In this document: positions 41,749 through 49,025 of the stretch, one piece after another
Numbering within the stretch: position 1 is the stretch's first letter
Layout of the letters: the number at the start of each line of letters is the position of its first letter
Notes under the pieces: generated by a model
Seen by the model: only the letters and a program-made list of their open reading frames with translations
The model's database searches: none
What the model was told of the DNA's origin: nothing
Position numbers and translations under genes: made by a program
Origin: Nostoc linckia NIES-25
Lineage (GTDB): Bacteria > Cyanobacteriota > Cyanobacteriia > Cyanobacteriales > Nostocaceae
Assembly (NCBI RefSeq): GCF_002368035.1
Contig: NZ_AP018223.1
Location: 1,531,764 to 1,595,763, forward strand
Direction: 5' to 3'
DNA length: 64,000 bases

Positions 41749-42399
41749 CTAACCTTGTGCTTTTCCTTCCAGCAGTCCAGCGAGAGTTTGCTGGAAACTC
41801 TGGCGCTGGCTGAGATTGTCTAACCACGCTGCTGTTTTAGGTCTAGCTTTAATTAGTGCCGATCCTTCCTTGGTCATATTGACGTAGTACACCATTGACC
41901 CAGTTATGATATCAGCCAAGGTCAATGTATTACCTACAATAAATGATGTTGCCAACTCTTTTTCGAGGACATCTAAGTGGTGACTGGTAGTGTTTGCTGA
42001 CTCTGCAACAACAACTTCATCAGGTATACCACCCATAATTGGACTCATGATTCGTTGCAAAAACAATTGCATCACACCGACTGGATAGAAATAATTTGCT
42101 GCAATGCCAATCCATTTACGCACTTGAGCGCGTGCTTTGGCATCGGTAGGCTGCAAGGATGGCCCATCAAAAGCTTCATCAATATAACCTAAAATGGCTG
42201 GAGTTTCATATAGGACGAAATCTCCGTGTTCCAATACGGGCATTTTACGAAATGGGTTGAGCTTGGCGTATTCGTCTGTCCCCAGATAGTCAAACCCGAT
42301 TTCGTTGAAGCGGTAGTCAATTCCTTTCTCGATTAAGACAATGCGAGCAGAACGAACATTAGGACTGACTGGAAAGCCGTGTACAACTAAGCTGGACAT
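41749..42399 (-). CDS. Glutathione S-transferase family protein, second copy
   Basis: 216 residues. N-terminal thioredoxin-like domain with SPNVRSARIVLIEKGIDY, MPVLEHGDFVLYETPAILGY holding the cis-proline and glutathione-binding region, then the helical C-terminal domain. It is a paralogue of the GST at 38599, with the same residue pattern around the active site. Two tandem palindromes directly upstream of its ATG make it the probable main target of the TetR-type regulator encoded next to it. Confidence 0.9.
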   Translation of the reverse strand: MSSLVVHGFPVSPNVRSARIVLIEKGIDYRFNEIGFDYLGTDEYAKLNPFRKMPVLEHGDFVLYETPAILGYIDEAFDGPSLQPTDAKARAQVRKWIGIAANYFYPVGVMQLFLQRIMSPIMGGIPDEVVVAESANTTSHHLDVLEKELATSFIVGNTLTLADIITGSMVYYVNMTKEGSALIKARPKTAAWLDNLSQRQSFQQTLAGLLEGKAQG

Positions 42400-42430
42400 A
42401 AGGTTTACTCCTGAGGTATTAGCGGTGTTG

Positions 42431-42463
42431 TTGAACGTTTATTCAATTTGAACACTCATTCAA
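42431..42463. promoter_or_regulatory. Two tandem candidate TetR operators upstream of the second GST
   Basis: TTGAACGTTTATTCAA (42431-42446) and TTGAACACTCATTCAA (42448-42463) are two adjacent palindromes with centres 17 bases apart, 32-64 bases upstream of the GST start. A third similar site precedes the SDR gene. The TetR-family gene lies just upstream on the same strand. Confidence 0.6.
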
Positions 42464-42564
42464 GATAAAACTAAACAAAATCATTGTCAAGACCAAATCC
42501 TAAAATTAATTTCTGAAAAAGCGTCGGGTTCTTTTTAGGGATCGAAGAAAAGACACCCCAAAAA

Positions 42565-42600
42565 GTTGACTGTTAACGTAACCGTTAACAGTCAACAGTC
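42565..42600 (-). terminator. Rho-independent-type terminator after the TetR gene
   Basis: A perfect 14-bp stem (GTTGACTGTTAACG/CGTTAACAGTCAAC) with a TAAC loop, followed on the minus strand by TTTTTGGGG. It lies 22 bases beyond the TetR stop codon and upstream of the GST, so GST transcription is probably independent of the regulator gene. Confidence 0.75.
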
Positions 42601-42621
42601 AATATGAAATCCCATCCTTTT

Positions 42622-43212
42622 TTAGAAACGGGATGAGCTTAACTGAAGCATTGTCCTGGCTCCTGCTGCAATACTGTTAAGGGTTGGAGCATCACGTCGG
42701 ATTCTTGCAACAGCTAACATACCCACAACTAATCCCAGCAATGCTTTAGCATTCGGATCGATGGCGAATGATTTCGGCAAATCTCCGTCCTCAATTGCTT
42801 GAGCAAGATTCAGCCGAAAGAATGATTCAATTTCGTCTAAACGATCCTCAATAATCGCGATCGTGCTGGGTGAATGGGATTCGCGCTCTATGGCTGTGTT
42901 AATAATCAAACAACCCTTATGTTTCGAGTCGTTAATCATCGCTTTTGCCAATAGATCGAACCATTGTTGAATACATTCCAAGGGGGGACAATGGCGTGGC
43001 ATGGAAGCCCGAAAGAATTCTTGTGTGTATTTTTTGAATACTTGCTGAAATAACTTTTCTTTGTCGCCAAAGGCAGCATATAAGCTTCCAGGCTGGATTC
43101 CTGTGGCTTGCACAATGTCTTTCATGGAAGTGTTGGCATAACCACGCTGCCAGAACAAATCCATGATGATTGTTAAAGCCTCGTCCTTATCAAACTCTCG
43201 TTGCCGAACCAC
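42622..43212 (-). CDS. TetR/AcrR-family transcriptional regulator
   Basis: 196 residues from the GTG at 43212 (MVRQREFDKDEAL), the usual TetR N-terminus; a TTG seven codons upstream is possible. The DNA-binding helix-turn-helix is in residues 10-57 (GYANTSMKDIVQATGIQPGSLYAAFGDKE region). The C-terminal domain (about 60-195) is the ligand-binding part and contains HKGCLI with one cysteine and another in RHCPPLE, so a thiol-sensing role like that of NemR is conceivable. Sites resembling TetR operators lie upstream of the adjacent GST and SDR genes. It probably represses this detoxification group. Confidence 0.88.
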   Translation of the reverse strand: MVRQREFDKDEALTIIMDLFWQRGYANTSMKDIVQATGIQPGSLYAAFGDKEKLFQQVFKKYTQEFFRASMPRHCPPLECIQQWFDLLAKAMINDSKHKGCLIINTAIERESHSPSTIAIIEDRLDEIESFFRLNLAQAIEDGDLPKSFAIDPNAKALLGLVVGMLAVARIRRDAPTLNSIAAGARTMLQLSSSRF

Positions 43213-43531
43213 GGGGTAATTGAAGTCTCCCAATTATTGTTTGCATTTGTTAACTATACACATTTTTGAATGATTAATCAAGATTCATTGTAAAGACTGT
43301 ATTTATGCTGGTTTTTTAGTAACAATTATTACTCTTATGGCAAAATTGTCAGTAATTTAGCTCCAATTCGATTGTTATGGAATGTTTTTTGATGAGAATT
43401 TGACAAGCGATCGCCAATCTTAACCCAATGCTTTTGCTTAAATATCTTATTTTGAACAAACAATCAAAAATGTTTTCTTCCATAGAAATTTTTCTTTTCC
43501 CTCCTGCCCCCTGCCTCCGACTTACTTAAAA

Positions 43532-44833
43532 CTAAATTGGCAGAGTAATAATAAACTTGGTTCCCTTACCAGAAATAGACGAACAGTTAATTTGTCCGTT
43601 GTGTTTATCGACAATAATTTGATAGCTGATAGCTAATCCTAGCCCAGTACCCTTACCCACAGGCTTAGTTGTGAAAGATGGTTCAAAAATTCTTGCTTGC
43701 ACCTCAGGAGGCATACCAAGAGCATTATCTTCGATGCAAATTGTAACGGTTTTTTGCTGGCGATCGACCGATGTAGTAATCGCGATCGTGTTATCCCAGG
43801 CAGCTATTTCTCGATCCAAGTGATTTTGATGAAGATCGTCAAATGCATCAATAGCATTAGCGATAATATTCATAAATACCTGGTTGAGTTGTCCGGGATA
43901 GCAAGTAATAGAAGGTAGTTCGCTGTATTGTGTGACAACCTCGATTTTAGGGCGGTCTCCTTGGTCTTTGAGCCGATGTTTTAATAACATTAAAGTACTA
44001 TCGATTCCTTCGTGGACTTGAAACTCTACCTTAGATGAAATATCAGCACGAGCAAATGTTCTTAGAGAGAGGCTGATGTCTTTAAGACGACCAATTCCCT
44101 GGTGCATTGATAAAAGAAGCTTTGGTAAATCCTCAGTCATATACTCTAAGTCAATTTCTTCAACAAATTCTTCGATTTCTGCGTCTGAGTGTGGTAACTT
44201 TTGCTGTTGTAAATTCACCAAACGAAGGAGATCGTTGATATATTCCTCAATATGAGAACAATTTCCACTAATAAAACCAATTGGGTTATTAATCTCATGA
44301 CCTATGCCTGCAACAAGTTGTCCAAGAGTAGACATTTTCTCACTCTGAATTAGTTGTAGTTGGGTTTGTTGCAACTGTTGTAGAGATTGACTTAATTCAG
44401 CGGTGCGTTCTTGCACCCGTTGTTCTAATGTCTGCGTCAGATGGGAAATTTTCAGATGTAACTTTAATCGAGCAATCACTTCTTCTTGTTGAAAAGGTTT
44501 GGTAATATAATCAACTGCACCAATTTCCAGTCCTTTCACTTTGTCTGTGGCATCGGACAAAGCAGTCATAAAAATGATCGGAATGTTCTGTGTGACGGCA
44601 TTCGCTTTGAGCCTGCGGCAAGTTTCAAATCCATCTAGACCCGGCATCATAATATCGAGGAGAATTAGATCGGGATGGGCGTATTCTATTTGTTCGATCG
44701 CCGACTCTCCATCTGTTGCCATGAGTGCTTTCCAACCACATCGCCCAATCGCTTCAGATAGTACCTTCAGATTATTTGGATTATCGTCCACTAACAAGAT
44801 ATGCATTGGCTTCAAAAGAGGTTCAGCGATCAT
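43532..44833 (-). CDS. Receiver-histidine kinase hybrid
   Basis: 433 residues. N-terminal receiver domain (about 10-125) with D16/D17, phospho-acceptor D60 (LLDIMMPG) and K112. A coiled-coil linker follows (about 130-165, LTQTLEQRVQERTAELSQSLQQLQQ). The kinase part has the phospho-acceptor H179 in GIGHEINNPIG, N-box NAIDAF and GKGTGLGLAIS. No membrane segment, so it is cytoplasmic and takes its signal through the receiver. Its ATG overlaps the stop of the CHASE2 kinase gene as ATGA, which couples their translation and suggests a phosphorelay pair. Confidence 0.93.
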   Translation of the reverse strand: MIAEPLLKPMHILLVDDNPNNLKVLSEAIGRCGWKALMATDGESAIEQIEYAHPDLILLDIMMPGLDGFETCRRLKANAVTQNIPIIFMTALSDATDKVKGLEIGAVDYITKPFQQEEVIARLKLHLKISHLTQTLEQRVQERTAELSQSLQQLQQTQLQLIQSEKMSTLGQLVAGIGHEINNPIGFISGNCSHIEEYINDLLRLVNLQQQKLPHSDAEIEEFVEEIDLEYMTEDLPKLLLSMHQGIGRLKDISLSLRTFARADISSKVEFQVHEGIDSTLMLLKHRLKDQGDRPKIEVVTQYSELPSITCYPGQLNQVFMNIIANAIDAFDDLHQNHLDREIAAWDNTIAITTSVDRQQKTVTICIEDNALGMPPEVQARIFEPSFTTKPVGKGTGLGLAISYQIIVDKHNGQINCSSISGKGTKFIITLPI

Positions 44834-47742
44834 GGACGTAACTCCGTTGTTACAAATGATTTGAGGAACTTACGGATTTTTGCGGTTTGGAAGTTGGCAG
44901 TGAGTTTACTCAACTCAGTTGCGAAAGGAGTTAACCTACTGTCTTGCTTGATTAGCTCTCCTATGATTCCCTCTATCGCTGGAATATCTCCCATCATTGC
45001 CAGATGATAGAGTTGTTGCAAAATATCCTCAGACGGCAAAATCAATTCACTATTATTTACTTGCTCATTCTTAACAGATAACTGCTGAGATTTGGATTGA
45101 GTATAAATCCAGTCAAGTTTTAGTATCGAACGCAGCGCATTAAATAGTTCATCAATTTGGAGGGGTTTCGGTAAGAATGCTCTTGCTCCTGCCTGTAAAC
45201 TGCGTTGTCGATTTTCTTCAAATACGCTGGCAGTAGAAACAATAATCGGAATAGAACGAGTTTGGGAATTTTCTTGTAAGTGAACCATTAGCTCAAAGCC
45301 ATCCATATTGGGCATGGCTAAATCGAGCACAATCGCATCCGGTTGATGTTCAGTTGCCATTTGTAGCCCATGTTTACCATCGCTTGCTTGCAAAATGTGA
45401 CAGCCAATTTCTTGTAGCAAACTGCTCAATATGGAACGGTGGTTGTCATCATCATCAACAATTAGAATTTGAGGTACATTATCCCGAATACCAGCAATTT
45501 TCTGGTGGGTTGAGGGGATGGTTTCTATTTGCCAATCATGGGAAACTGGTACTGATACTGTCAAATCCAGCCAAAATAGGCTTCCTTCACCCAGACGGCT
45601 CTGCACTTGAATTTGGCTGCCCATCAATGCCGCAATTCTTTGGCTGATTGCTAATCCCAAGCCAGTACCTTCAGACTTCCGTCCTGCATCACCGACTTGC
45701 TCAAAGGCCAAAAAGATTTTCTCTAGTTGGTCTGGCGACATGCCAATACCTGTATCTTCAATTTGGAAGCGAATCTTGGCGATTGGGCATTGGGCATTGG
45801 AAGAAGCAGGGGAGCAGGGAGCAGGGAGCAGAGGAGAAGAATCTTCTTTCCTACCCCCAGCACAGACCTGCCCCTCTGCCTTTTCGCCAGTCCCCATGTC
45901 CCATGCCCCAATTTCCAGTACATCTACTTTAAACGTCACGCTACCGTTGTCTGTGAATTTAATAGCGTTGCCTAGTAAGTTAATCAAGACTTGCCGCAGA
46001 CGCTTTTCATCAACTTGAATGACAACTGGTAGGCGATCGTCCATTGAGACGTTAAATCCAATTCCTTTTCCATCGGCTCGAATACTGCAAATCTCGGTGA
46101 CACTATGTAAGAAAGTGGACAGATGTACATTAGTAGCAACCAATTCTAGTTTGCGAGCTTCAATTTTTGAAAGGTCGAGAATGTCATTGATTAGCATTAA
46201 CAGATGCGTCCCGCACTGGTAGATAATGCTGACTCCTTTTAGGTCTTTGTCTGTTAAGTTTTGTGATGCTTCTAGCACCTGAGCAAAACCAAGAATGCCA
46301 TTGAGCGGTGTGCGTAGCTCGTGGCTCATATTGGCTAAAAACTCGCTTTTTGCTTCGTTAGCAGCATCAGCAGCTTGTTTTGCTTCCAAAAGTTCATGAG
46401 TTCGCTCTTCAACTTTGAACTCCAGGGTTTTAGAGTAGTCTAATAGTTGACCATTGGCAATTTCTAATTGTCGATTTGCTTCTTCTAATTTCTGCTGTTT
46501 ATAGGCATTGGTTGTGGCAATTACGCTGCTGATGAATGCAGTTAAGGCGGGCGTGACTGGAATCAGAACACCGTACAAAAACATCCCGTAGCCACCACCA
46601 ATAAATGTGCCACTGATGCCTACAGTTGCCCAAAGAATTTTACCGCCTGGGATCTGCCATCTATTACGCGCACTAGCTAACCACCAACTACCACCAGAAC
46701 CGATCCCAGACGATAAGATAATCGACACTAACACAGCTATGCCATAAACGCCGTGCAGGTTTGCTTTGCCTGTTTTTGCCCCTTGCACCAGTTGATGGGC
46801 AATATTGGCATGGATAACAATACCAGATGTGGGTTTTTGGGCAGAAATCAAGGAGGAACTGAAGGGAGTGCTAAAGAAGTCATTGGTACTGGCAGCAGTT
46901 GAGCCAATAAACACCATGCGATCGCGCATGAGGTTTGGCGGAATTTTTCCTGCCAACACATCCCGCATAGCAACTGTACGAAACGCGGCTTCTGAACCAT
47001 GCCAGCTGAGCAGAATTTGGTATCCTCCTACATCGGCATCGGAATAACCTGCTTCTTGATTTTGTAGTGGCAGATAAATTTGCTTGCCCAACCGAAACTT
47101 TTGCTGCTTTTCGTCAACAGATTCTAACGTTATCTTGTCGGCTTCAAGATACTTGAGGGCAACAAGAGTTGCCAGCCCTGCTTTAATTTTTCCGTCTTCT
47201 TTGGCATCTGCCGCTGTCAGTAAGGCACGACGCACATGGCGATCGCCATCTAACACCAAATCTGCCAATCCGACTCGATCGAGTTTTTTCAATTCTGGTG
47301 GCGGATTGACACGCTCCCCAGTAATTTTCTCAACACCAATCAAATTGTCAGCTTTGCGGAAGATTTTTACAAGGCGATCGTATCCGTTGCCTTCCGATAA
47401 ATCCCGATAGAGATCCAAGCCGATGGCGCGGGGTTGTTGCGCGTGAATTTTTTCTAGCAGTTGTGCTAACGACCAATCTGGAATTGGCCATTTACCAACT
47501 GATTGGATATCGCGTTCATCAATTGTGACAATTACGATTTCCTGGGCTATGGTATTTTGCGAACACACAACAAGGGTGTTTGCTTCGCACGAACGCTGCC
47601 GCATCCACTCATCACGAAGTTTCCACTCAGCCAAATTAAAAAGTCCCAATGATTGCCCAACAATAACTGTCAGAGCAACACTGGGAGTAATAATCAAAAT
47701 ACTGCCAAAGCGTTGGATGAAAGCTTGGAATTTACCCCACAT
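44830..47742 (-). CDS. CHASE2-domain hybrid sensor histidine kinase
   Basis: 970 residues. One N-terminal membrane helix (about 14-34), an extracytoplasmic CHASE2 sensor domain (about 40-320, with IGLDLYRDLSEGNGYDRL and RDRMVFIGSTAAS), then three membrane helices (about 330-420), coiled coil, histidine kinase domain with H474 (NMSHELRTPLNG), ATPase domain ending EGTGLGLAIS, and a receiver with D807 (VLDLAMPNMDG). The stretch about 609-656, inside the ATPase domain, is a repeat-derived insertion described separately. Overlaps the following kinase gene by four bases. The sensed signal is unknown. Confidence 0.93.
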   Translation of the reverse strand: MWGKFQAFIQRFGSILIITPSVALTVIVGQSLGLFNLAEWKLRDEWMRQRSCEANTLVVCSQNTIAQEIVIVTIDERDIQSVGKWPIPDWSLAQLLEKIHAQQPRAIGLDLYRDLSEGNGYDRLVKIFRKADNLIGVEKITGERVNPPPELKKLDRVGLADLVLDGDRHVRRALLTAADAKEDGKIKAGLATLVALKYLEADKITLESVDEKQQKFRLGKQIYLPLQNQEAGYSDADVGGYQILLSWHGSEAAFRTVAMRDVLAGKIPPNLMRDRMVFIGSTAASTNDFFSTPFSSSLISAQKPTSGIVIHANIAHQLVQGAKTGKANLHGVYGIAVLVSIILSSGIGSGGSWWLASARNRWQIPGGKILWATVGISGTFIGGGYGMFLYGVLIPVTPALTAFISSVIATTNAYKQQKLEEANRQLEIANGQLLDYSKTLEFKVEERTHELLEAKQAADAANEAKSEFLANMSHELRTPLNGILGFAQVLEASQNLTDKDLKGVSIIYQCGTHLLMLINDILDLSKIEARKLELVATNVHLSTFLHSVTEICSIRADGKGIGFNVSMDDRLPVVIQVDEKRLRQVLINLLGNAIKFTDNGSVTFKVDVLEIGAWDMGTGEKAEGQVCAGGRKEDSSPLLPAPCSPASSNAQCPIAKIRFQIEDTGIGMSPDQLEKIFLAFEQVGDAGRKSEGTGLGLAISQRIAALMGSQIQVQSRLGEGSLFWLDLTVSVPVSHDWQIETIPSTHQKIAGIRDNVPQILIVDDDDNHRSILSSLLQEIGCHILQASDGKHGLQMATEHQPDAIVLDLAMPNMDGFELMVHLQENSQTRSIPIIVSTASVFEENRQRSLQAGARAFLPKPLQIDELFNALRSILKLDWIYTQSKSQQLSVKNEQVNNSELILPSEDILQQLYHLAMMGDIPAIEGIIGELIKQDSRLTPFATELSKLTANFQTAKIRKFLKSFVTTELRP
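45775..45915. repeat. Intergenic-type repeat inserted in frame in the CHASE2 kinase gene
   Basis: GGGCATTGGGCATTGG, GGGGAGCAGGGAGCAGGGAGCAG and CCCCATGTCCCATGCCCC units, otherwise found only between genes in this window, lie in the ATPase domain coding region. They encode about 47 residues rich in Gly, Ser, Pro and Cys between VTFKVDVLE and KIRFQIEDTGIGM. The reading frame is kept, so the insertion seems tolerated as a surface loop. Confidence 0.75.
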
Positions 47743-47794
47743 AATTCCGCTACAGGCTCAAATAATATTGATTAGCATTGCTTTTGTTTGGGAT

Positions 47795-47893
47795 TGGGGC
47801 ATAGGGTATGGGGCAAGGGGCAAAGGGTAAGGGGGAAAGGTAAGACCTCTCTTTTCCCTTTAACCTTTACCCTTTACCCTTTTCCCTTAGCGA
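47795..47893. repeat. Purine/pyrimidine repeat tract upstream of the CHASE2 kinase gene
   Basis: GGGGCA/AGGGTA units (47796-47840) mirrored by CCTTTACCC units (47855-47890). The halves can form a long hairpin between the DUF928 gene stop and the kinase start, so it may reduce read-through from the upstream genes. Confidence 0.7.
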
Positions 47894-47910
47894 AGCCATC
47901 TCCCCAATCC

Positions 47911-48831
47911 CTAATTATCAGATGCTACTAAGGGAACTGTTGCAATATCCTTTAAGCTAACTGAGGAGAGAAGTTCTTCCCATTGCTTAATGATAGTTAC
48001 ATTTTTGGGTTGGCCAGTGTGCAGCGCAGCCATTGTTGCTACACAGTCATACCACACCCCGTTTTTACCGAAAGTAGCTGCACGTTTGAAAGCATCTTCC
48101 TGGTGTATCGCTGTTGCCAGTTCGGGAGTAGGCTGGATGCGCTGAATCCAACCATCAACGTAAGGCGTACTTGGGCTGAGCGTTCCGTCCACTTTCAGCG
48201 CTAGGAACCACTGATAGTTTTTCCCAACGGCTAAAGCGGGTGCATCGGCTGGTAATTTGACGGCGATTACTCCAGCTTTCAGGGCAACGGGAATGGTCAT
48301 TTGATATTGTGTATTGCCAGTTTCATCTTTGAGGCTAAACACAGCTTCTTCGGCATTAGAAGCAGGGAGGTATACCAAGATTGTCGGACGTTCAGATACC
48401 GTTGTCCCATAAAAGCTTTGGGGCAGAAGTGCGATTAGCGCTGCGGGCCCTTCTGCTGCTACAGCCGATGAATTCAAGTAGTAAGTACCAAGGCGGGAAC
48501 CACCCCCACTAGCCTGTCGGGGAGCGCTGTTACCTTCGGCAGGAGTGAAGAGGTTGCCACGAGAAGCTCCTCCGGTTGCTTGTCTAGGGGCGCTATTCCC
48601 TTTGGTTGGGGTGAAAAGGTTGCCACGTGAGGCTCCTCCGGTTGCTTGTCTAGGGGCACTATTCCCTTTGGTTGGGGTGAAAAGGTTGCCACGAGACGCG
48701 CCTCCTGTTGCCTGTCGAGGAGCGCTATTTTTTGCAGGCGGAGTAAATGTTACAGCATAGGCACTAACCCAAGTACTGCTGGCAATCAGAGCAATAATGG
48801 TCAATGCACTAATTAAATATCGACGTTTCAT
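47911..48831 (-). CDS. DUF928-like secreted protein with 22-residue repeats
   Basis: 306 residues with a signal peptide (about 1-26). Residues 35-115 are three and a half copies of a 22-residue unit starting NSAPRQATGGAS. The rest (about 116-300) follows the DUF928 pattern seen in cyanobacteria: LIALLPQSFYGTTVSERPT, an aromatic FLALKVDG segment, and WIQRIQPTPELATAI. Function unknown. It is adjacent to the CHAT-TPR gene and the CHASE2 kinase, an arrangement seen repeatedly in filamentous cyanobacteria, so it is likely a periplasmic or outer-surface partner. Start ATG at 48831. Confidence 0.85.
   Translation of the reverse strand: MKRRYLISALTIIALIASSTWVSAYAVTFTPPAKNSAPRQATGGASRGNLFTPTKGNSAPRQATGGASRGNLFTPTKGNSAPRQATGGASRGNLFTPAEGNSAPRQASGGGSRLGTYYLNSSAVAAEGPAALIALLPQSFYGTTVSERPTILVYLPASNAEEAVFSLKDETGNTQYQMTIPVALKAGVIAVKLPADAPALAVGKNYQWFLALKVDGTLSPSTPYVDGWIQRIQPTPELATAIHQEDAFKRAATFGKNGVWYDCVATMAALHTGQPKNVTIIKQWEELLSSVSLKDIATVPLVASDN
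48487..48729. repeat. 66-bp tandem repeat within the DUF928-like gene
   Basis: Three full 66-bp units and one partial. The middle units are almost identical in DNA, showing recent expansion or homogenisation, while the last one is diverged. Each unit encodes 22 residues, so copy number can change without breaking the frame. Confidence 0.85.
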
Positions 48832-49025
48832 GGTATTTGACCTCGTTTAATTAAACAGTGATAGAAAATACACTAAAATCACTGTGTTGAGAAATTAGGG
48901 AATATTTGTAAACACTAGCTAATTAGGGAAGGATACTAGTAGTTATAAACGAATTACGACTAAATTTACATAAAAAAGCTGTTTTATTAGTGATTGAATC
49001 GCCAGTAATTTCACGTAAATTGCAA

